Shown here: piece after piece, positions 7,914 through 17,943 of the stretch | Layout: each line of letters opens with the position of its first letter | Numbering within the stretch: the first letter of the stretch is position 1 | Assembly (NCBI GenBank): GCA_963782885.1 | Contig: CAWALL010000002.1 | Span: forward strand, 581,699-645,698 | Direction: 5' to 3' | Source: DATAOG01 sp963782885 | GTDB taxonomy: Bacteria > Pseudomonadota > Alphaproteobacteria > Geminicoccales > Geminicoccaceae | DNA length: 64,000 bases | The notes under the pieces: model-generated | What the model saw: only the letters and a program-made list of their open reading frames with translations | What the model was told of the DNA's origin: nothing | Database searches by the model: none | Made by a program: the position numbers and the translations under genes

Positions 7914-8126
7914 TCAAGTCTTGCAGTCCAGCACGAGGGCGGGATCCTCGGCCGGCAGCAGCCCGTTCGCTTCGAGCAGCTCGGGGATGACCACCTTCAG
8001 CTTGTCGACGAGGGCATCCAGGGTATCGGCGCCGGTCGCGAGGCCGGGCACGTCGTCGCTGGTCGCGACCCACACCGCCGCGTCGGCATCCCACGTGCAG
8101 TGGACGGTATAGACTCGCTCGGCCAT
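7914..8126 (-). CDS. DUF1902 (HicB-like) small protein
   Basis: 70 residues, RVYTVHCTWDADAAVWVATSDDVPGL followed by a helix (TLDALVDKLKVVIPELLEANG) and ending PAEDPALVLDCKT. The pattern (beta strands with ExxGW/AVWVA, DDVPGL, then an amphipathic helix) is the partial RNase-H-like fold of HicB-type antitoxins grouped as DUF1902. A good ribosome site (AAAGGAA) precedes the ATG. The HicA-like toxin that would normally follow is absent: the next gene downstream is the convergent MBL hydrolase. It may be an orphan antitoxin. A broken copy of its 3' end sits on the other side of the low-GC cassette at about 5263. Confidence 0.8.
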   Translation of the reverse strand: MAERVYTVHCTWDADAAVWVATSDDVPGLATGADTLDALVDKLKVVIPELLEANGLLPAEDPALVLDCKT

Positions 8127-8778
8127 GGCCGGTTCCTTTCTGGTCCGAGCCCATCGTAATCTGCTCCGACCGCCGACGGAATGCCCTCTGCCTACTCAAT
8201 GAGCCGCCCGAGTCGCCGCCGCTCACGGTGCCGACCTATGCCCAATCCTTAGGCAATCATGTCCTCGCAGACCTCCCGCCGCTCACGCGATCGTGATCGG
8301 GAAATGGTCCCGAACTAGAACGATTTCCGCACGCAAGAACCATACCGCGCAATTCTGCTAGAAGTTCTGGGCGCCTTCCACGGCCAAGTTCGCGGTGGTC
8401 AGAATGCCCGATCCGCCCACCGGCGACCGGGCTCCGAGGAGGTCTGCAGAGGCCTCGGGCAGGCGTCGCCATGCTACGGAAGTGGCGCATCCAGGGGCCT
8501 CAAGCGCACGCCCGATCGGTGGGGGAACGGATTCAGGAACTCGAGCGATTCCGCGCCCTCCGCCGGCCGGATGCGGGCTCCAGCGCTGGAGGCTCGATCA
8601 TTACTTGAATGGGATGCGCCACTTGTGACGCATCTGGAGAAATCGATGCGCCAGGGATGCGCCACCGATGCGACACTCGAAATGAAACGTGGCGCATACC
8701 ATCCCGAATTCCAGTCTTCCGTGCTTGATCGACGATCAGTCCTTGCGGAGGTCTTGAGCGGTTCCCAATGAATAACAA
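8127..8778. other. Intergenic region with GATGCGCCA-type short repeats
   Basis: No gene is convincing. Between about 8478 and 8700 the motif GATGCGCCA or its complement TGGCGCATC recurs at least five times in both orientations. The 17-base string GATGCGCCACCGATGCG occurs here and again upstream of uvrB near 47340, so this is a dispersed repeat. The rest shows nothing recognisable. Confidence 0.5.
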
Positions 8779-8808
8779 GAAAACGGGCGGGCCCAAGACG
8801 ACCCGCCC
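8779..8808 (-). terminator. Rho-independent terminator after glnA
   Basis: On the minus strand a 7-bp GC stem (GGGCGGG / CCCGCCC, 10-base loop) is followed by CGTTTTCTTG. It lies about 80 bp downstream of the glnA stop codon and fits an intrinsic terminator for the glnBA operon. Confidence 0.7.
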
Positions 8809-8889
8809 AAGTCCAGGGAGGCTGGCATGCCGGGCGACCGCAGTCGATGGCCGCCCGAAATCAAAGTTCGGCCCGCGGGCGCTGCCCGC

Positions 8890-10320
<1,431 letters not shown>

Positions 10321-10462
10321 GGGCGGGTTTCCTTTCTTGCTTGCGCGGGGCTTTGGGCGTTCAGCGGGCTCGGACGCCGCGGCCGGCGGCGGCGCTCGAA
10401 ACGCTGGCGGTGGCCTGGCGGCGGGGTTGGGGCAGGGAGCACATCATGGGCCTTGCGGCGGC

Positions 10463-10801
10463 TCAGAGCGCGTCGGCGCCGCGTTCGCCGGTGCGGATCC
10501 GGATCGCCTCTTCGAGGTTGTAGATGAAGATCTTGCCGTCGCCGATCCGGTCGGTCTTGGCGGCGTTCAGGATCGCTTCGGCGGCGCGGTCGACCAGGCT
10601 GTCCTCGAGCACGATCTCGACCTTGACCTTGGGCAGGAAGTCGACCACGTACTCGGCACCCCGGTAGAGTTCGGTGTGGCCCTTCTGGCGGCCGAAGCCC
10701 TTGACCTCGGTGACGGTCATGCCCTTGAGGCCGACCTCCTGCAAGGCCTCCTTGACCTCATCCAGCTTGAACGGCTTGATGATCGCCTCGATTTTCTTCA
10801 T
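10463..10801 (-). CDS. glnB: Nitrogen regulatory protein PII
   Basis: 112-residue PII trimer subunit that reads 2-oxoglutarate, ATP/ADP and glutamine status and controls GlnE, NtrB and other targets. It starts MKKIEAIIKPFKLDEVKEAL, has the T-loop TEVKGFGRQKGHTELYRGAEY with Tyr51 for uridylylation, and the C-terminal signatures KTDRIGDGKIF and RIRTGERG. These match GlnB rather than GlnK closely. Being directly upstream of glnA is the standard glnBA order in alphaproteobacteria. A sigma-54 type promoter lies about 120 bp upstream of the start (10922-10937). The open frame runs further upstream but that extension is non-coding. Confidence 0.97.
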   Translation of the reverse strand: MKKIEAIIKPFKLDEVKEALQEVGLKGMTVTEVKGFGRQKGHTELYRGAEYVVDFLPKVKVEIVLEDSLVDRAAEAILNAAKTDRIGDGKIFIYNLEEAIRIRTGERGADAL

Positions 10802-10921
10802 AGCAGCCACCGACCCTTCCGAATTTTGCTCCGACCGAGGGACGGGACGCGGCCGCCCCGCGATCGACTTGGCTCCGACCGGCGGGCGGGCGCGCGCCTG
10901 CCCCGTGATCACGTCCTGCAA

Positions 10922-10937
10922 AGCATGGATCGTGCCA
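10922..10937 (-). promoter_or_regulatory. Sigma-54 (-24/-12) promoter of glnBA
   Basis: The minus strand reads TGGCACGATCCATGCT. This matches the sigma-54 consensus TGGCACG-N4-TTGCW at all fixed positions but one (A for T at the first T of TTGC), with the GG and GC doublets at the required spacing. Transcription would start near 10911 and leave a leader of about 110 bases before glnB, consistent with NtrC-dependent expression. No clear NtrC dyad was found upstream. Confidence 0.75.
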
Positions 10938-11100
10938 GCCGACAGTTTGTCCCGGAGCGGCGTGTTTCGCAATCGAGGCCCGGATTTTTGCTCGTTCGAT
11001 GGGCATTTTGCCTAAATCCAAGGCAGAACACCCGTCGTTCGAGACGGGGCGCCGGCTTGACCGGGACCGGGATGCGCAGCTAAAGAGAAGCGCCCTTGCG

Positions 11101-11177
11101 GCGGGCATAGCTCAGCTGGTTAGAGCGCCAGATTGTGGCTCTGGAGGTCACGGGTTCGATTCCCGTTGCTCGCCCCA
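11101..11177 (+). tRNA. tRNA-His (GTG anticodon), CCA encoded
   Basis: A full cloverleaf folds: acceptor GCGGGCA / TGCTCGC (one G-U pair), D-arm GCTC...GAGC, anticodon arm CCAGA-TTGTGGC-TCTGG with GTG at the centre, and T-arm ACGGG-TTCGATT-CCCGT. The discriminator is C (11174), followed by an encoded CCA, and the base before the 5' end (11100) is G, which would provide the G-1 identity base of tRNA-His. The 3' half is followed directly by non-coding sequence with no integrase nearby. Confidence 0.95.
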
Positions 11178-11345
11178 CGGTCTTCCCGACATCGCGCGCT
11201 GCGGACCGCGGGCGTGGTCAGGACGGCGGGTGCCTCCCGGCGTTCGCAAGGCGCGTGCGCATGGCCGGTGCTACCGCCGGATTGCGCGTACGAGCCGGCC
11301 TGTCGATGCTGGCCCGGGGGACGGCACGACCACGGAGGCAGGATC

Positions 11346-12797
11346 ATGCGGTTGTTCGTGGCGGCGCTTGGGACCGAAACCAACACCTTCTCGCCGATCC
11401 CGACCGGGCTCGGCAGCTTCGAGGAGTACTTGTGGTTCCCGGCGGGAAGGCATCCCGACGAGCCCCGTTTCTTCACCGGTCCGATCGTCGCGGGCCGCCG
11501 GCGCGCGGCGACGGCCGATCTGACCGTGATCGAGGGCCTGGCCGCGTTCGCCGCTCCGGCCGGCCTCACGACCCGCCACGCGTGGGCAACCCTGCGCGAC
11601 CGGCTGCTCGATCAGCTGCGCAGCGTCCTGCCGGTCGAGATCGTCCTGTTGTCGCTGCACGGCGCCATGGTCGCCGACAGCTGCGAGGACTGCGAGGGCG
11701 ATCTGCTCGCCCGCGTCCGGGCGCTGGTCGGCCCGGACGTGGTGGTCGGGGCCGAGCTCGACCTCCATTGCCACCTGACGGAGACCATGGTCCGCACCAG
11801 CGACCTCCTCGTCTTCTATAAGGAGTATCCGCACACCGACACCTACGAGCGCGCCGAAGAGCTGGTCGACCTCGCACTCCGCGCGGCGCGACGCGAGATC
11901 CGGCCGACGAGCGCGGTGTTCGACTGCCGCATGATCGCGACCATCCACACCACGCGCGAGCCGGCCAAGGCTCTGGTCGCCAGAATGAAGGCGCTCGAGG
12001 GCCGGGACGGCGTCCTCTCGGTCTCGCTCGGCCATGGCTTCCCTTGGGCGGACGTCGCCGATCTGGGCGCCAAGGTCCTGGTCGTGACCGACGGTGATCG
12101 GGCGAAGGCGGAGACGGTCGCCGCCGAAATCGGGCGCGAGCTGCAGGCGCTGCGCGGCCGGACCGCGGCCCCGATGCTGGACCACGAGGCGGGCCTCGCG
12201 CGTGCCCTCGCGATCCAGGGCGGGCCGATCGTGCTCGCCGACACCTCGGATAATGCCGGCGGCGGCGCCCCGAGCGATGCCACCTTCCTGCTCCGGCGGC
12301 TGCTCGAGCGAAGGGTCGCCGGCGCGGCGCTCGGCCCTTTTTGGGACCCGGTCGCGGTTGCCTTCTGCCATCTGGCCGGCGCCGGCGCCAGGGTCCGGCT
12401 CCGACTCGGCGGCAAGGTCGGCCCTGCCTCGGGCGAGCCGCTGGACGTCGAGGCGGAGGTGCTGCACCTCGCCAAGGGTGGCCGGCAGCGCTTCTCGGGC
12501 GGCTGGACCCAGCTCGGCGACGTCGCCGCGATCCGGGTGGATGGCATCGAGCTGCTGCTCAACGCGACCCGGACCCAGGCGTTCGACCCGGCGCTGTTCA
12601 CCGACCACGGCATCCGGCTCGACGACAAGAAGCTGGTGGTGGTCAAGTCGGCCCAGCACTTCCATGCCGGCTTCGCGCCGATCGCCAGGGCCGTGCTCTG
12701 GCTGGACGGGCCGGGGGCGCTGACCCAGGACTTCGCGCGCCTGCCGTATACCCGCGTACGCCGGCCGATCTGGCCGCTGGATCCGCTGCCGGAGTGA
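11346..12797 (+). CDS. M81 family metallopeptidase (MlrC-like)
   Basis: 483 residues from an ATG at 11346. Members of the MlrC family are zinc-dependent hydrolases; the founding member is the microcystinase C that opens linear peptides, while most bacterial members have unknown substrates. The N-terminal domain starts MRLFVAALGTETNTFSP and holds LSLHGAM, GAELDLHCHLTE and the segment FYKEYPHTDTYERAEEL with metal-ligand Asp/His/Glu. The C-terminal MlrC domain begins near PIVLADTSDNAGGGAPSD and includes KSAQHFHAGF. No signal peptide. The open frame extends upstream into the tRNA, so the start is set by family alignment. It stands between tRNA-His and malate synthase, with no pathway partner visible. 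Confidence 0.88.
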   Translation: MRLFVAALGTETNTFSPIPTGLGSFEEYLWFPAGRHPDEPRFFTGPIVAGRRRAATADLTVIEGLAAFAAPAGLTTRHAWATLRDRLLDQLRSVLPVEIVLLSLHGAMVADSCEDCEGDLLARVRALVGPDVVVGAELDLHCHLTETMVRTSDLLVFYKEYPHTDTYERAEELVDLALRAARREIRPTSAVFDCRMIATIHTTREPAKALVARMKALEGRDGVLSVSLGHGFPWADVADLGAKVLVVTDGDRAKAETVAAEIGRELQALRGRTAAPMLDHEAGLARALAIQGGPIVLADTSDNAGGGAPSDATFLLRRLLERRVAGAALGPFWDPVAVAFCHLAGAGARVRLRLGGKVGPASGEPLDVEAEVLHLAKGGRQRFSGGWTQLGDVAAIRVDGIELLLNATRTQAFDPALFTDHGIRLDDKKLVVVKSAQHFHAGFAPIARAVLWLDGPGALTQDFARLPYTRVRRPIWPLDPLPE

Positions 12798-12905
12798 CCA
12801 AGGCTTGCGCGGGTGGCGGAGTCCAACGAACTATGTCCGCGAGGGGTCGTCGAGCGTGGCCGCGGGCGCCATCTCGCTCGGGACAGCAGGAGCAAGGCAC
12901 GAATC

Positions 12906-15083
12906 ATGACGGAACGCATTCAGGCCGGCGGTCTTCGGGTCGCGAAGGTGCTGCACGACTTCATCGGGGACGAGGCCCTGCCGGGGACCGGGCTGACGCC
13001 GGAGCGATTCTGGTCGGGGCTCGATGCGATCGTCCACGAACTGGCACCGCGCAACCGCGCGCTGCTGGCGAAACGGGACGACCTTCAGGCGAAGATCGAC
13101 GCCTGGCACCGGGCGCGCCGCGGCCAGCTGCTCGATCCGGACGCCTACCGCAGCTTCCTCGAGGAGATCGGCTATCTGCTGCCGGAGGGGGAGGATTTCG
13201 CGGCCACCACCGCCAGGGTCGACGCCGAGATCAGCACCATCGCCGGGCCGCAGCTGGTCGTGCCGGTGACCAACGCCCGCTACGCGCTGAATGCCGCCAA
13301 CGCCCGCTGGGGCAGCCTGTACGATGCGCTCTACGGCACCGACGCGATCCCGGACAGCGACGGCGCCGAGCGCGGTGGCGGCTACAATCCGGTGCGCGGC
13401 GAGCGCGTGATCGAGTATGCGCGCGCCTTCCTGGACGAGGTGGCGCCGCTTGCTGCGGGGTCGCATCGCGACGCCACCAACTACGCCATAGAGGCCGGCC
13501 GGCTGTCGGTCAGCCTGACCGGCGGCGACCGCACCGGGCTCTTCCATCCGGCGCAGCTCGCGGGCTACCAGGGCGACCCGTCGGCGCCCTCCGCGGTCCT
13601 CCTGGTCAACCACGGCCTGCACGTCGAGATCCGGATCGACAATGGTCATCCGGTCGGCCGGACCGACCCCGCGGGCGTCGCCGACGTGATCATCGAGGCC
13701 GCGGTGACCACCATCGTCGACCTCGAGGATTCGGTCGCGACGGTCGATGCCGAGGACAAGGTCGGCGCCTATCGCAACTGGCTGGGCCTGCTCAGGGGCG
13801 ACCTCGCGGCCACGTTCGAGAAGGGCGGCGGGACCGTCGAGCGCGAGCTCAATCCGGACCGGACCTACGCTCGCCCCGATGGCGGCGAGCTGACGCTGCA
13901 CGGCCGGAGCCTGATGCTGGTGCGCAACGTCGGCCACCTGATGAGCAGCGACGCGGTGCTCGACCGGCACGGCGAGCCGGTGCCCGAGGGCATTCTGGAC
14001 GGCATGATCACGAGCCTGATCGCCTTGCATGATCTGCGCGGCCTGGGCCGGCACCGGAACAGCCGCGCGGGCTCGGTCTACATCGTCAAGCCGAAGCAGC
14101 ACGGGCCCGAGGAGGTGGCGTTCACGAGCGAGCTGTTCGGCCGGATCGAGGCCGCGCTCGGGCTCGAGCCCTGCACCCTCAAGATGGGCCTGATGGACGA
14201 GGAGCGGCGCACCACCGTCAATCTCAAGGAGTGCATCCGCGCCGCCAAGGACCGGATCGTGTTCATCAACACCGGCTTCCTGGACCGGACCGGCGACGAG
14301 ATCCACACCTCGATGGAAGCAGGCCCGATGATCCGCAAGGGCGACATGAAATCCGCCCTTTGGATGCAGACCTACGAGGACTGGAACGTCGACGTCGGTC
14401 TCGCCTGCGGGCTCGAGGGCCGGGCCCAGATCGGCAAGGGCATGTGGGCGATGCCCGACCTGATGGCGGCGATGCTCGAGACCAAGATCGCCCACCCCCG
14501 GGCCGGCGCCAATACCGCCTGGGTCCCCTCGCCGACCGCGGCGACCCTGCACGCGCTCCACTACCACAAGGTCGACGTCAGGGCGCGCCAGGAGGAATTG
14601 AAGTCGCGGCCGCGCGCCAGCCTCGACGACATCCTCTCGATCCCGGTCGCCGAGCGCCCGAACTGGCCGCCCGAGGCGATCCAGCAGGAGCTCGACAACA
14701 ACGCCCAGGGCATTCTCGGTTACGTGGTCCGGTGGATCGATCAGGGGGTCGGCTGCTCGAAAGTGCCGGACGTTCACGACGTCGGGCTGATGGAAGACCG
14801 GGCGACGCTGCGGATCTCGAGCCAGCACATCGCCAACTGGCTGCACCACGGCATCTGCAGCGAGGACCAGGTGATGGCGACCATGCGCCGGATGGCGGCG
14901 GTGGTCGACCGGCAGAACGCGGGCGACCCGACCTACCGGCCGATGGCGCCCGATTTCGAGGCCAGCGTCGCCTTCCAGGCGGCGTGCGATCTGGTGTTCC
15001 AGGGCCGGGCGCAGCCGAACGGCTACACCGAGCCGATCCTGCACCGGCGTCGGCTCGAGGTGAAGCGGCGCGCGGGCGGCTGA
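12906..15083 (+). CDS. glcB: Malate synthase G
   Basis: Condenses glyoxylate and acetyl-CoA to malate, the second step of the glyoxylate shunt or of glycolate use. 725 residues is the G-isoform size (about 723). Recognisable parts are the N-terminal GLRVAKVLHDFI, the TIM-barrel segments VDLEDSVATVDAEDK and GRSLMLVRNVGHLM, RNSRAGSVYIVKPKQHGP, GLMDEERRTTVNLKECI with the catalytic Asp/Glu and Arg region, and the C-terminal ADIGCSKVPD-like block seen here as QGVGCSKVPDVHDVGLMEDRATLRI with the catalytic base Asp in the MEDRATLR segment. The ATG at 12906 gives the normal N-terminus. Isocitrate lyase or glycolate oxidase genes are not in the window. Confidence 0.97.
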   Translation: MTERIQAGGLRVAKVLHDFIGDEALPGTGLTPERFWSGLDAIVHELAPRNRALLAKRDDLQAKIDAWHRARRGQLLDPDAYRSFLEEIGYLLPEGEDFAATTARVDAEISTIAGPQLVVPVTNARYALNAANARWGSLYDALYGTDAIPDSDGAERGGGYNPVRGERVIEYARAFLDEVAPLAAGSHRDATNYAIEAGRLSVSLTGGDRTGLFHPAQLAGYQGDPSAPSAVLLVNHGLHVEIRIDNGHPVGRTDPAGVADVIIEAAVTTIVDLEDSVATVDAEDKVGAYRNWLGLLRGDLAATFEKGGGTVERELNPDRTYARPDGGELTLHGRSLMLVRNVGHLMSSDAVLDRHGEPVPEGILDGMITSLIALHDLRGLGRHRNSRAGSVYIVKPKQHGPEEVAFTSELFGRIEAALGLEPCTLKMGLMDEERRTTVNLKECIRAAKDRIVFINTGFLDRTGDEIHTSMEAGPMIRKGDMKSALWMQTYEDWNVDVGLACGLEGRAQIGKGMWAMPDLMAAMLETKIAHPRAGANTAWVPSPTAATLHALHYHKVDVRARQEELKSRPRASLDDILSIPVAERPNWPPEAIQQELDNNAQGILGYVVRWIDQGVGCSKVPDVHDVGLMEDRATLRISSQHIANWLHHGICSEDQVMATMRRMAAVVDRQNAGDPTYRPMAPDFEASVAFQAACDLVFQGRAQPNGYTEPILHRRRLEVKRRAGG

Positions 15084-15101
15084 CCGGCTCGCTGCTCCGC
15101 T

Positions 15102-16100
15102 TCAGCTGCGCAGCGGGCGTTCCAACCGCTCGAGCGCCGGGTCCGGCTCGGCGCATGGCGGGTCGGCGCCGACCCCGGGCGTGAACCAGACGTAGTCGAA
15201 GGGTAGGCCGGGCGGCACGCTCTCGATCCCGTCCAGCACCTCGAGCAGACCGACGCTCAGCGTCCTGGCGCGCGGCCGCATCCGGGCGAGATACCAGGGC
15301 ACGCCGCGGTCGGTCCGGACCTGGCCATTGCCGGCGATCAGCACGCCGCCCGCCCGGCCGCCGACCGTCGCCAGGCGATCGGCCATCATCGCATCGCGCG
15401 CCCGCTCGACGCGGAACATGCCGGCGACCACCGGCTCCGGGACCTGGTCACAATGGGCGGCGCGCAGCTCCTGGACGAGGCTCGCCGCGAGATTGGCCGG
15501 CAGGTCCTGATCCAGACCGGTCCGGCGCACCATCGCGGACTGCAGCACGTCCGGCCCCTCGCGGAACACGGCCCGGCTCTGCGCCGGCGACAGATCCGCC
15601 GCCACGATCGGGGCGCCGTGCCGAATGGCGCTCTCTGCGATCGGCGCGTAGAGCGCCCAGTCCGGCCAGCCGAGCCGCGCCCAGCCGACCACCTGGCCGA
15701 GCCCGGCCGGGTCGCCCGGGTGGCGCTGCCGGTACTCGACCAGGGCCAGCTGCCGGTCGCTCGGGATCATCTCGAAGGCGAGCGCACGCGGGTGCTCGCT
15801 CTCGGCCTGGAGCGCTTCGACCAGGAGCGCCTCCAGACGCTGGTGATCGGGGTTGGAATGGCGCTCGCCGAGCAACACGAAGTCCGCGCGCCCGAGGTCG
15901 GCGACGAGCGCCGCCTGGTCGACGAAGCGGCCGCTCGCGACCTGATAGATCCGGCCGGTCAGCGGATGTCCGGCGTCGGCGGCGTGCTGCCCGGCGCCGC
16001 CCGCCGCGCAGGCCGCGACCAGCATCGCGACGCCGGCGGCGACCAGCCGCCAGCCCGCGCGGACGCCTCGATACCGCCTTGAGGCCCGACGATCAGCCAT
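15102..16100 (-). CDS. ChaN family lipoprotein (haem/iron-regulated type)
   Basis: 332 residues starting at the ATG at 16100. The N-terminus is a lipoprotein signal with lipobox LVAAC, so the protein is probably tethered to the outer membrane. The body matches the ChaN/DUF399 family: VLLGERHSNPDHQRLE near residue 95 (the conserved GE-H motif), LAFEMIPSDRQLAL, WPDWALYAPI and VLIAGNGQVRTDRGVPWYL. ChaN-type proteins bind haem and are linked to iron uptake; EreA/TIKI-like folds are related. It is convergent with glcB and divergent from the ECF sigma gene, which could be part of the same iron-related context, though that is only suggested by position. Confidence 0.88.
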   Translation of the reverse strand: MADRRASRRYRGVRAGWRLVAAGVAMLVAACAAGGAGQHAADAGHPLTGRIYQVASGRFVDQAALVADLGRADFVLLGERHSNPDHQRLEALLVEALQAESEHPRALAFEMIPSDRQLALVEYRQRHPGDPAGLGQVVGWARLGWPDWALYAPIAESAIRHGAPIVAADLSPAQSRAVFREGPDVLQSAMVRRTGLDQDLPANLAASLVQELRAAHCDQVPEPVVAGMFRVERARDAMMADRLATVGGRAGGVLIAGNGQVRTDRGVPWYLARMRPRARTLSVGLLEVLDGIESVPPGLPFDYVWFTPGVGADPPCAEPDPALERLERPLRS

Positions 16101-16308
16101 ACCGAACAGGTTGGCGGTGCGGGCCCGGGCGGCAAGGGTATCGGATCGCGCGTCCCCGGCGATTCGGTCGCAGTGCATCCGGATTGACGGCCGCGGCCTT
16201 GCCGGCCGGCTCACGTGGCCAGGAGCGGTCCTGCAGGATTCGCTTCAGGGCAGGGACTATGTTCGCGGGATGCTCGTACATCGGAGTGCTGCGGGCTCGA
16301 GGAGCGCA

Positions 16309-16827
16309 ATGACCAGCCAGGCCGTGATCGACCAGCTCGCCGAGCATACCGCCGGCCTGCGCAGGTATGCGTTCGCCCTGACCGGCAGCCAGCCGGAGGC
16401 CGAGGACCTGGTCCAGGACACGCTGGTACGGGCGATCGCCGCGGCGCGCTCGTTTCGCACCGGCGGCAACCTGCGGGCCTGGCTGTTCTCGATCATGCAC
16501 AATGTCTTCGTCAGCGGCGTGCGCCGGCCCCGTCCGCCGACCGTGGCGCTGGACGACGAGGCCGCTGCGGTCGGCCAGGCGCCGGGGCAGCTGATCGTGC
16601 TCGAGGTGCGCGACGTCCTGGCGGCGCTCGCCCGCTTGCCCGACGCCCAGCGAGCAGCGCTCAGCCTGATCGCGCTCGAGGACTTCAGCTACGAGCAGGC
16701 GGCCAAGATCCAGGGTATCCCGCTCGGCACCCTGATGTCGCGGCTGGCCCGCGGCCGCGAGACCCTCCGTCAGATGATGCACGGCGATCTCAGGGTGCCG
16801 CTGCGGGTGATCGGAGGCAAGCGATGA
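16309..16827 (+). CDS. ECF-type RNA polymerase sigma factor
   Basis: 172 residues from the ATG at 16309 with GAGGAG upstream. Region 2 is seen in LRRYAFALTGSQPEAEDLVQDTLVRA and NLRAWLFSIMHNVF (core binding and -10 recognition), and region 4 in ALARLPDAQRAALSLIALEDFSYEQAAKIQGIPLGTLMSRLARGRE (-35 helix-turn-helix). There is no extra sensory domain. It overlaps the next gene by ATGA, and that gene encodes a membrane protein with an N-terminal cytosolic part, so the pair is a classic sigma/anti-sigma unit. Confidence 0.95.
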   Translation: MTSQAVIDQLAEHTAGLRRYAFALTGSQPEAEDLVQDTLVRAIAAARSFRTGGNLRAWLFSIMHNVFVSGVRRPRPPTVALDDEAAAVGQAPGQLIVLEVRDVLAALARLPDAQRAALSLIALEDFSYEQAAKIQGIPLGTLMSRLARGRETLRQMMHGDLRVPLRVIGGKR

Positions 16828-17603
16828 GCCCGCCCGAAATGACCGAGACCGAGCTGCAGGCGTTCGTCGACGGCCAGCTCCCGGCGGAACGTTGCAGGGC
16901 GGTGCTGGCCTACCTCGGCCGGCATCCCGACGACCTGCAGCGGCTGGCGGACTACGCCGGGCACAAGGACGCGCTCCAGCGCCGGCTCGCGGAGGTTGAT
17001 CTGGTGGCCGATGATCCGGCCACGGCCGAGCTGCAGCGGACGCTCGCGGAGCGGTTGAACCGGCCGCATTACAGCCGCTGGCTGGCCCAGGCGGCCACCA
17101 TCGCCCTGCTGCTCGCCGCCGGCTGGTCGGGCCACGGCCTGTATCAGAGCTATCTCGAGAACCGGATCCCGGAGCTGGTGATCAAGGCAGCCGAAGCCCA
17201 CGAGGTGTTCGGCCCCGACCAGCGCCGGCCGGTCGAACTGACCGCGGGATCGACGGCGGAGATGGCCGCCTGGTTCTCCAGCCGCCTGGGCGAGCCGGTC
17301 GAGATCCCGGTGCTGGCGACGCTCGGCCTGCAGCTGGTCGGCGGCCGGCTGCTGACTGCCGACAACCGGCCGATGGCGCAGCTGATCTATCAGGACGGCA
17401 CCGGCCATCGCCTGACCCTGTGCTTGTCCTCGGCGCCGCTCGAGGTCGGCCAGGCGATTGAGCTGGTCGAGGTCGGCGACCTCACCGCCGGCTACTGGCA
17501 GGATGGCGACCTGACCTATGCGCTGGTCGGGGAAACCCCCGACGACCAGCTGGTCGCGATCGCATCGGAACTCGGTGCCGAGGGGCCCACCGGCCCCCTG
17601 TAG
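16824..17603 (+). CDS. Transmembrane anti-sigma factor
   Basis: 259 residues. The first about 85 residues (TETELQAFVDGQLPAERCRAV, then RHPDDLQRLADYAGHKDALQ) resemble the helical anti-sigma domain of the RskA/FecR-like group, followed by a single membrane helix (WLAQAATIALLLAAGWSGHGL) and a periplasmic beta-rich domain ending in GETPDDQLVAIASEL. It lacks the HxxxCxxC zinc motif. It overlaps the sigma gene by four bases (ATGA), so it very likely binds that sigma factor and releases it on an envelope signal. Confidence 0.88.
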   Translation: MSPPEMTETELQAFVDGQLPAERCRAVLAYLGRHPDDLQRLADYAGHKDALQRRLAEVDLVADDPATAELQRTLAERLNRPHYSRWLAQAATIALLLAAGWSGHGLYQSYLENRIPELVIKAAEAHEVFGPDQRRPVELTAGSTAEMAAWFSSRLGEPVEIPVLATLGLQLVGGRLLTADNRPMAQLIYQDGTGHRLTLCLSSAPLEVGQAIELVEVGDLTAGYWQDGDLTYALVGETPDDQLVAIASELGAEGPTGPL

Positions 17604-17772
17604 GCACCGTCCGGGCCGCGCCGCCGGGCACAACCGGTCGAGCCGGTCGACGACCGCAGAACCCGCGAGCGAGACGACCGTCGCCGCGCCTGATGCGGCC
17701 CCTGGTGCGCCAAGCCCGTCGAAGGGCTTGCCCGCCGGCCGTCAATCGGTTAGCCAATGGGCTGTCAGAACC

Positions 17773-17943
17773 ATGTTGCTCCTTGGTCTGTTGTGTTCCC
17801 TGCTGGCAGCGCTCGATCTCGTGACCTCTCTCGTCGGCCTGCCGCTTACATCGCCCGGATGGTCGCCCTTGGTCTTCATGCTGCTCGGCAGTTTGTACTT
17901 CGCGCTCGAGGCTTTGCAACACTGCGATCGGTCACGCCCGTGA
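17773..17943 (+). CDS. Small two-helix membrane protein
   Basis: 56 residues, two hydrophobic segments (LLLGLLCSLLAALDLVTSLVGL and LVFMLLGSLYFALEALQ) joined by a short SPGW turn. Its TGA stop overlaps the GTG start of the following export lipoprotein (GTGA), which supports it being a real, translationally coupled gene. Function unknown; the coupling suggests a role in the same polysaccharide export context. Confidence 0.5.
   Translation: MLLLGLLCSLLAALDLVTSLVGLPLTSPGWSPLVFMLLGSLYFALEALQHCDRSRP

Noticed and set aside
11100..11177. tRNA-His as the attachment site of an integrated element
   Set aside because: No integrase gene and no repeat of the tRNA 3' end was found nearby.
12831..15044. 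Long minus-strand open frame over malate synthase
   Set aside because: No recognisable motifs; typical antisense frame of a gene with strong third-position GC bias. The plus strand encodes an unmistakable GlcB.
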